NCBI GenBank assembly: GCA_025531455.1
Contig: JAMYHL010000001.1
Coordinates: 558,001 to 622,000 of the forward strand
DNA: 64,000 bases
Direction of reading: 5' to 3'
From: Apiotrichum sp. Y4204
Lineage: Eukaryota > Basidiomycota > Tremellomycetes > Trichosporonales > Trichosporonaceae
A program made the position numbers and the translations under genes. Positions within the stretch are counted from its first letter, which is position 1. Each line of letters starts with the position of its first letter. Shown here in pieces: positions 58,993-64,000 of this stretch. The notes beneath the pieces were generated by a model. That model saw only the letters and a list, made by a program, of their open reading frames with translations, ran no database searches and was not told the DNA's origin.

Positions 58993-59020
58993 AAAAAAAA
59001 AAAAAAAAAAAAAAAAAAAA
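58993..59020 (+). repeat. Poly-A run of 28
   Basis: An uninterrupted A28. Could be the tail of an old retroposed copy to its left or slippage; no exact target-site duplication was found. Confidence 0.95.
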
Positions 59021-61424
59021 CATTCAATGCGGCAACTCGCGCAGAGGCGTACAGCTGCACCTTTGCATTCAGTGATGAAACGCGGTTCCCAGACGATGGT
59101 GTGCGGCAGCACCGCCAGTTCCTGGTCTTATAATGCCGCACCTCGTAGTCTGGCTGCCGCCAGTGATTCCCTGCATCACGTTCGGAATGTTCGTAATCTT
59201 CATTCTCCGACCGTAGGGTGACAGTAGACTTTCACGGGGTGTACACGGCTTTTGCAACTACCGACCACAGCAAACGAGCACCACCTGCTTCCCACCCACC
59301 CTTGTCAGCCAACGTTGTCCCAGTCTCTCACTCTCCGCCAGCCACTGTAATTACAGGAATCGGACCCGGCAGCCTGGGTCCACGAGCGATCTCCTGGAAT
59401 CCCTGGTATCCTGTTTTTTGGATCCTGGTATCCCTGCTTCTGCAAGTGACACAGTTTACCCGCCCCGCCGCCGCCCTGAGCGTGGCGGAGGGTTAATGAG
59501 GCTTGGGTAATTACTGGCCATCGATCTGGATTCGAGGCCGAGTTGTAGCGAGCTGGAGCTCAGTGATGGTTGATGGATATGGTGGATGTTTCTGGGGCAC
59601 AAGACTTCCTTCCGATGTGTCCCCGGTCCGGCTGACAGGTTGGCTGCCACACCCGTCACGCTTGTTGGCGCAGCTGGCAAACTCTCCACAACCCAGAAAA
59701 CTGTTTGGGTTCGTCGAGGCGGCCCCACCCATTCTCTCGCGCTCGGCCGAGCCACTGCAGCTGCCATTCATGCTCGCTTGCCCACAGATCAGAAAGTTTT
59801 GGACATGCCGATGATGTCTCCCTCCCAGATGCCCATGTCGCTGCAATTGGTGACGACAGTGGTACCTGGCACCGTCCACCGTCAAGGTCGATGGCACCGC
59901 CAGGCGCCAGGGCAATGTCTGATCGCTCATGCCCAACTCCTAGGTGATCGCCATGATGACATTGACGGGCTGCCCCGTGGGCTGCCCGGGGCTTGCTACA
60001 GTACGCCTCGGCACACTAGACTGGCGCAGACTGCCGCTGGGCTGGAGGTCCCCGTCAGCGGCGGGGCATAGGTGCTCCCGGGGCTGGGTTAATCCTGGCC
60101 TATGTGGCTCCGAAGTGCTCAGCTGTCTGGGTGGGCTCGAGAGAACAGCACCTGAGAGTAGCAGCCTAGCAGACAGGGCCCTGTGAGTTGCAAGCCACAG
60201 CCCATGGCCATCACTCATGACTCGGACGATCAGGCGTCTCGGCAGTTCGGTAACCAGGGTGCTGGCACTCTGGAAGTTTTTTTCTGGGTCGCGCACCCGC
60301 CAGTCGTTGTTGCGCGCGATAAGTCAACAGCTGCTCGGCTGTCGTCAGGTATACGGGATATTGCGTTATTGAGTCAGTCGGTTCACGCCCTAGAGGGAGT
60401 GACGCCGGGAGTTACAGCGACATGTACTGCAGCTGGGAGGGCGAGAGCGAGACCAGATCGGGAAGGTTGGATCGGTATAACTGCACCTGCTGTGAGAAAC
60501 TGACCGGCACACGAGATACGCCCGAGATGCAGAGATCCAGCCAGCTGTGCAGGACGAGGTACGAGGTCCGCCGGCTGGCGTACGCGAGACACCACGAGTA
60601 GTTTGCGACTACCGGCCGGCCGGGATCCTGACATCCTGAGCAAGTTGGAATGGGCGATCCCGAGGAGTACGTACATGAGCTGTGGCGCTGTCCGCTCGTT
60701 GTGGTATTACTTGGTATTAACTGCTGGGACGAACGCCACAAAGCCACCAGCAGGGGCAGAGGGGGAACACGCAGAGTAAATCAACGTCCTGAGATTCCGT
60801 GGTGTTATCCTGTCGGTCCGCGGCTCATCAGGAGGTCGCCATTGAGGAGTTGGGATCGTTAGGAGTGATCAGGAGGTGATTAGTAGGTGGTGTACCCGGT
60901 ATTACATTCGGCTCGGCCCAAATCCCCATTTACCAGTCCTCGACTCTGTGCAACACGCAGCGTCGCGCCCGGCACGCACAGCGGCAGACGACTTGTCCAC
61001 GACGGGCACGACCGCCCTGATCTCCCCAGGTCCTGGTCCTTGGTCCTGATCCTGATCTCGGCGGGAATGACGGCAGCGTGCCGGAGCCTGTAAAGGGCAG
61101 AGGGGTCGGCGGGCGATCAAGCCAGCGGCCAGTGTCGAGAGGCGGCGTACTCGAGAGGGAGGAGTAGGATCGACGCCAGCGAGCAAAGAGACACCAGCAG
61201 AGGAGAGATGCTGTTTTCTCAAGCCTTGAGCCTCGAGCCGCGAGCCTTGAGCGTTAGTTAGCCCTGTTCCTCGCTCGCTCGTTCGCGTTCCCGGTGGCTG
61301 TGGCGTCGCGATCCAGCATCGATTCCGGCCCGTCGAGCCCGTCACCGGCGATGGCTCTCCCGCGAGATGTCAAGGAGGAGAAAAGGAATGTCTGGAGAGA
61401 AACAACTCCACAAGGAAAAAAGGA
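59021..61424. other. Gene-free stretch
   Basis: About 2.4 kb with no supportable gene. It has short imperfect tandem motifs, such as CCTGGTCC/TTGGTCC near 61030 and GAGCCTTGAGC near 61225-61250. Confidence 0.45.
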
Positions 61425-61432
61425 ATATATAT
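61425..61432 (+). promoter_or_regulatory. TATA-like element
   Basis: ATATATAT lies 71 bases before the ATG of the orphan Pro/Ser-rich gene, followed by a C/T-rich leader. Position fits a TATA box with a short leader. Confidence 0.4.
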
Positions 61433-61503
61433 CCCAGCAGTGGGCACCTCACTCTCCTCCCCATCGATTCTGGCATTGGCCTCTGGCCCCCCCATCTCTC
61501 ACA

Positions 61504-62988
61504 ATGTTCCGGTCACCGCCCCCGCCATCGTTCCGGTCGTTCCGGCGCACACCCATCTCGCCGCTCGCAAAGTCGCAGCCGCAGCCGACGCAGGAGGCGC
61601 CAGAGTCCGCGTTCTCAGACGACAGCAGCGGTAGCGACGACGAGACCCGCCGCCCCCGTCGCGCTCCTGTTCCCCAATCCCGCCGCATGCGGCTCCGCCC
61701 AAACACAGCACTGTACACATTGCACGAGCTCGACGAGACCCTCATTCTCGACTCGGACGATGACTCGGAGAACACGGACAACACAGCCACCGCCGTGCCC
61801 TCCGCGTCTCCCTCCCTCACCCCCACCCCGCGCCCAACACCACCCCCGGCGCTCCCCCCAGCGCTCCGCGGCCTGTCCATCGTCGTGCCAGGCGCGCCGC
61901 CCGTCCTCTGTGCCCCCGTGCCCGTCCTCCACACGCCAGGCTCCGAGAACGAGAACCCCTTTGCGCTCGACGACCTCTGGGCAGAGTTTGACGAGGCCGC
62001 CACTGCTTCTTCTTGCATCTCGCCGAAAAAGTCGTCGCCCAGACGTCGCCGTCCCCCGCCTCCTCTTAACCTGACCCTCAATCTCGACCTCGATGCCGAC
62101 CTCCCCCAACTTCGCTACCCCGTGTCCCCGCACCAGCTGAGCCACGACAGGCCAAACACGCCGTCCGCGCCGCGCCGCGCGCCCCTCCCCCTGCCGCCCG
62201 TGTCGCCCCGCTCCCCAGTCAAACTCGAGTGGGAGGCCTACTCCCTCCCCATGCCCCGCGCACCGGGAACACCGCGCTCACCCATCCGCCGCGCATCTTT
62301 CTCTGAACCCAGCACACCCGTGACGCCCACCACGCCCGACACGCTCGTGTCCGCGCTCCGCGAGCTCCTCACAAGCTGCGGGGAATACGACGAGTTCGCC
62401 CACAATGACATGTTCGCCGCGTCCACAATGGACACCAAGCTGCCCCAAGTCGACGTGATCGTGCCCCCGCCAAGGAGCAACTCGCTCCCGTACCGCCTCC
62501 GTCCCCGGACCCGCTCGCTCGCGCGCGAACGCCCCCTCGCGACGCTCTTCGCCGACTCGTTCGTGCCCCCCGTCCCGCCCCTTCCAGTGCTTGACACGCG
62601 CCGCGGATCAGTAGCGTCGGTGGCGTCAGTCGCATCAGTCGCGTCAGTCGCGTCTAACGCAACGGACGATGACGCGGCGAGCTTCCGCTCGTGCGGCTCC
62701 CTCCCCGAGCTCGGGTACAGTTCTTCCGAGGCGAGCATCTCGCTCCCCGTCTCGCGCTCCCCGCCCGAAGACGCAGACTCGGACATGGAGGAACCCTCCC
62801 TCCCGCCCTCGCCCGCGCTCGGGTCGATTGGATCCAACGCGAACGCGCTCTACTCGCTCCCGAACAGCGGCCTGCTCGGCCTCGGGCTCGGTATCAGCGA
62901 TACACCCACAGACAAGCTCCCGCCCTCGCTCGGTCGCTCGACGCGCTCCGCCCGGCGTATCCGTCTCCCGCTCCCGTGGGCAAACTAG
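61504..62988 (+). CDS. Pro/Ser-rich protein of unknown function
   Basis: Single-exon frame of 494 aa. I chose ATG 61504 (context TCTCACAATG, as at COX19) rather than the earlier non-ATG in-frame start. No catalytic domain is visible. Features: an acidic/Ser patch (SDDSSGSDDETRRPRR), many S/T-P sites (SPRSPVK, PGTPRSPIRR, STPVTPTTPDT) suitable for proline-directed kinases, a short folded-looking piece (TLVSALRELLTSCGEYDEF), and a five-fold VAS repeat near residues 375-390. It ends RRIRLPLPWAN. Third-position GC is as high as in neighbouring genes, which supports real coding. Likely a largely disordered, regulated protein. Confidence 0.75.
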   Translation: MFRSPPPPSFRSFRRTPISPLAKSQPQPTQEAPESAFSDDSSGSDDETRRPRRAPVPQSRRMRLRPNTALYTLHELDETLILDSDDDSENTDNTATAVPSASPSLTPTPRPTPPPALPPALRGLSIVVPGAPPVLCAPVPVLHTPGSENENPFALDDLWAEFDEAATASSCISPKKSSPRRRRPPPPLNLTLNLDLDADLPQLRYPVSPHQLSHDRPNTPSAPRRAPLPLPPVSPRSPVKLEWEAYSLPMPRAPGTPRSPIRRASFSEPSTPVTPTTPDTLVSALRELLTSCGEYDEFAHNDMFAASTMDTKLPQVDVIVPPPRSNSLPYRLRPRTRSLARERPLATLFADSFVPPVPPLPVLDTRRGSVASVASVASVASVASNATDDDAASFRSCGSLPELGYSSSEASISLPVSRSPPEDADSDMEEPSLPPSPALGSIGSNANALYSLPNSGLLGLGLGISDTPTDKLPPSLGRSTRSARRIRLPLPWAN

Positions 62989-63358
62989 AGCAACTACATT
63001 ACAACTCCATCACGACACTGGTTCCAGCATCTATTCCGCGCCCACGCCCATCGAGCATTGATTGCATCCTCATGTCCCATCCATACATGCTAGCAACTGT
63101 AATTGTAGTGTATCATGCCACATTGTATCATGCCCCTGCACAAGAAGCGAGCTCTCACACGATGACCTATCTCCTCATCCTTGCATGCTCCCACGACGTA
63201 TGCCGGCACACTCCAAGTGCACTGTAATCGTGGCTGTCACCGCGCCTCGAAGTGACAACCAGCGCACAGACGAGACGTGGCGCGACGCCAGTCACGTCAG
63301 ATCTCGTTGCATGCAGCAATGGCTCCCAGCCACACCTCACAGCCATCGGCTCGCGACT
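62989..63358. other. Convergent spacer
   Basis: 3' regions of the orphan gene and the zinc-knuckle gene. Nothing else seen. Confidence 0.5.
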
Positions 63359-64000
63359 CTATCGCCTGTCGCGGTCGCGGTCCCTCCTGTCCCTGTCGCG
63401 GTCACGATCACGTCTATCCCGATCATCGCGGTCGCGGTCGCGGTCTCGCCTATCGCGGTCGTCGCGCCCACGATCACGGTCGCGGTCGCGGTCGCGGTCA
63501 TCCCGCCGCCGCTCACGGTCCCTGTCGCCGCCACGGTCCCTGTCGTCCCTCCGTCGCGGGCTCCGGCTTCCCCGCCGCTCGCGGTCTTCATAGCGGTCCC
63601 GTCCGCGGTCCCTATCACGGTCGCGGTCGCGGTCGCGGCCGCTGCCCCTCTCCCTCTCCCTATCCTCGCGGTCGCCGCCCCACTTGGAGCTCGAGCCCGG
63701 TGCAGCAGTGTTCGCTGCTGTGCCGAAACCCCGCCCGTCGTCCCGCCCACCGAACCCTCCCCTTCCACCGCCGCCGCCGCGGCCACGCCCGCCGAACCCG
63801 CCGCGCCGCGTGTCCAGCCCCGGAATGGCCACGCCGTCGATCATGTTCGGGTTGTTCTGCGCCATCTCCGGGTTCGGGCAGTCGGCGCGGTTGTGGTCTC
63901 CTCCGCCTGTTGTCAGTTCTGTGACTCCGAATTTGCAACTCACAGTTCCAGCACCCCGACGACTGTTGCTGGCCCTGTGTCGGGCGGCCGAATGCCTGGT
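63359..64000 (-). CDS. Zinc-knuckle protein with RGG and Arg-Asp dipeptide repeats (3' part)
   Basis: Model complement(join(63359..63906,63944..>64000)); 5' end lies beyond the window. A 37-bp intron splits the zinc knuckle, which reads CWNCGGDHNRADC after splicing. Next come NPEMAQNNPNMIDGVAIPG, an RGG-type Gly/Arg block (GGFGGRGRGGGGGRGGFGG), and a terminal 110-residue tract of Arg-Asp/Arg-Glu dipeptides. The mix points to an RNA-binding protein of the splicing or mRNA-processing type. RD tracts resemble those of U1-70K and related factors, but no RRM is in the visible part. Knuckle spacing is CX2CX3HX4C, one residue shorter than the common CX2CX4HX4C. Confidence 0.75.
   Translation of the reverse strand, partial: TRHSAARHRASNSRRGAGTVSCKFGVTELTTGGGDHNRADCPNPEMAQNNPNMIDGVAIPGLDTRRGGFGGRGRGGGGGRGGFGGRDDGRGFGTAANTAAPGSSSKWGGDREDRERERGSGRDRDRDRDRDRGRDRYEDRERRGSRSPRRRDDRDRGGDRDRERRRDDRDRDRDRDRGRDDRDRRDRDRDRDDRDRRDRDRDRDRRDRDRDRR

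Overview
The window looks like nuclear DNA of a basidiomycete yeast, most likely a tremellomycete (Cryptococcus/Trichosporon side). Genes are GC-rich and split by many very short introns (32-170 bp, mostly 35-60) with GTGAGT/GTAAGT-type donors and CTGAC/CTAAC branch sites. All four tRNA genes found carry introns after the anticodon. Typical fungal genes are present: COX19, PWP1, NCA2, an SSH4-type Rsp5 adaptor, a BIR1-type survivin and an STB6-like protein. The lineage is inferred from gene style, not from a search.

Layout. 0.9-5.2 kb: a membrane-anchored alpha/beta hydrolase (+) facing a TBC-domain gene (-), with an unexplained upstream open frame that overlaps the TBC start by four bases. 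5.7 kb: tRNA-Gly. About 5.8-37.2 kb: a gene desert. It holds one broken GH114 glycosidase copy, a poly-T run, several small tandem repeats, and a single intact gene, a PHO80/PCL-type cyclin at 22.8-23.9 kb with a probable very long spliced leader. 37.3-39.0 kb: an AKTIP/FTS-type catalytically dead UBC protein. 39.7-40.7 kb: a cluster of three intron-bearing tRNA genes (Glu, Asp, Ser). 41.5-58.4 kb: a compact block of housekeeping genes: BIR1-like (-), mitochondrial ribosomal uL23m (+), COX19 (+), STB6-like (-), SSH4-like (-), NCA2 (-) and PWP1 (+). 58.4-61.5 kb: a second gene-free stretch with a poly-A run of 28. 61.5-63.0 kb: an intronless orphan Pro/Ser-rich protein. 63.4-64.0 kb: the 3' end of a zinc-knuckle RGG/RD-repeat protein running off the window.

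The genes do not form one pathway. Themes are chromosome segregation (BIR1-like), mitochondrial biogenesis (uL23m, COX19, NCA2), membrane traffic (TBC, FTS, SSH4), ribosome biogenesis (PWP1) and phosphate/cell-cycle cyclin control. Gene models were built by hand from splice signals; every multi-exon model listed keeps frame across all junctions. I found no clear undescribed multi-gene system. The best candidate for follow-up is the roughly 31 kb desert flanked by tRNA genes on both sides, with one cyclin gene inside it.
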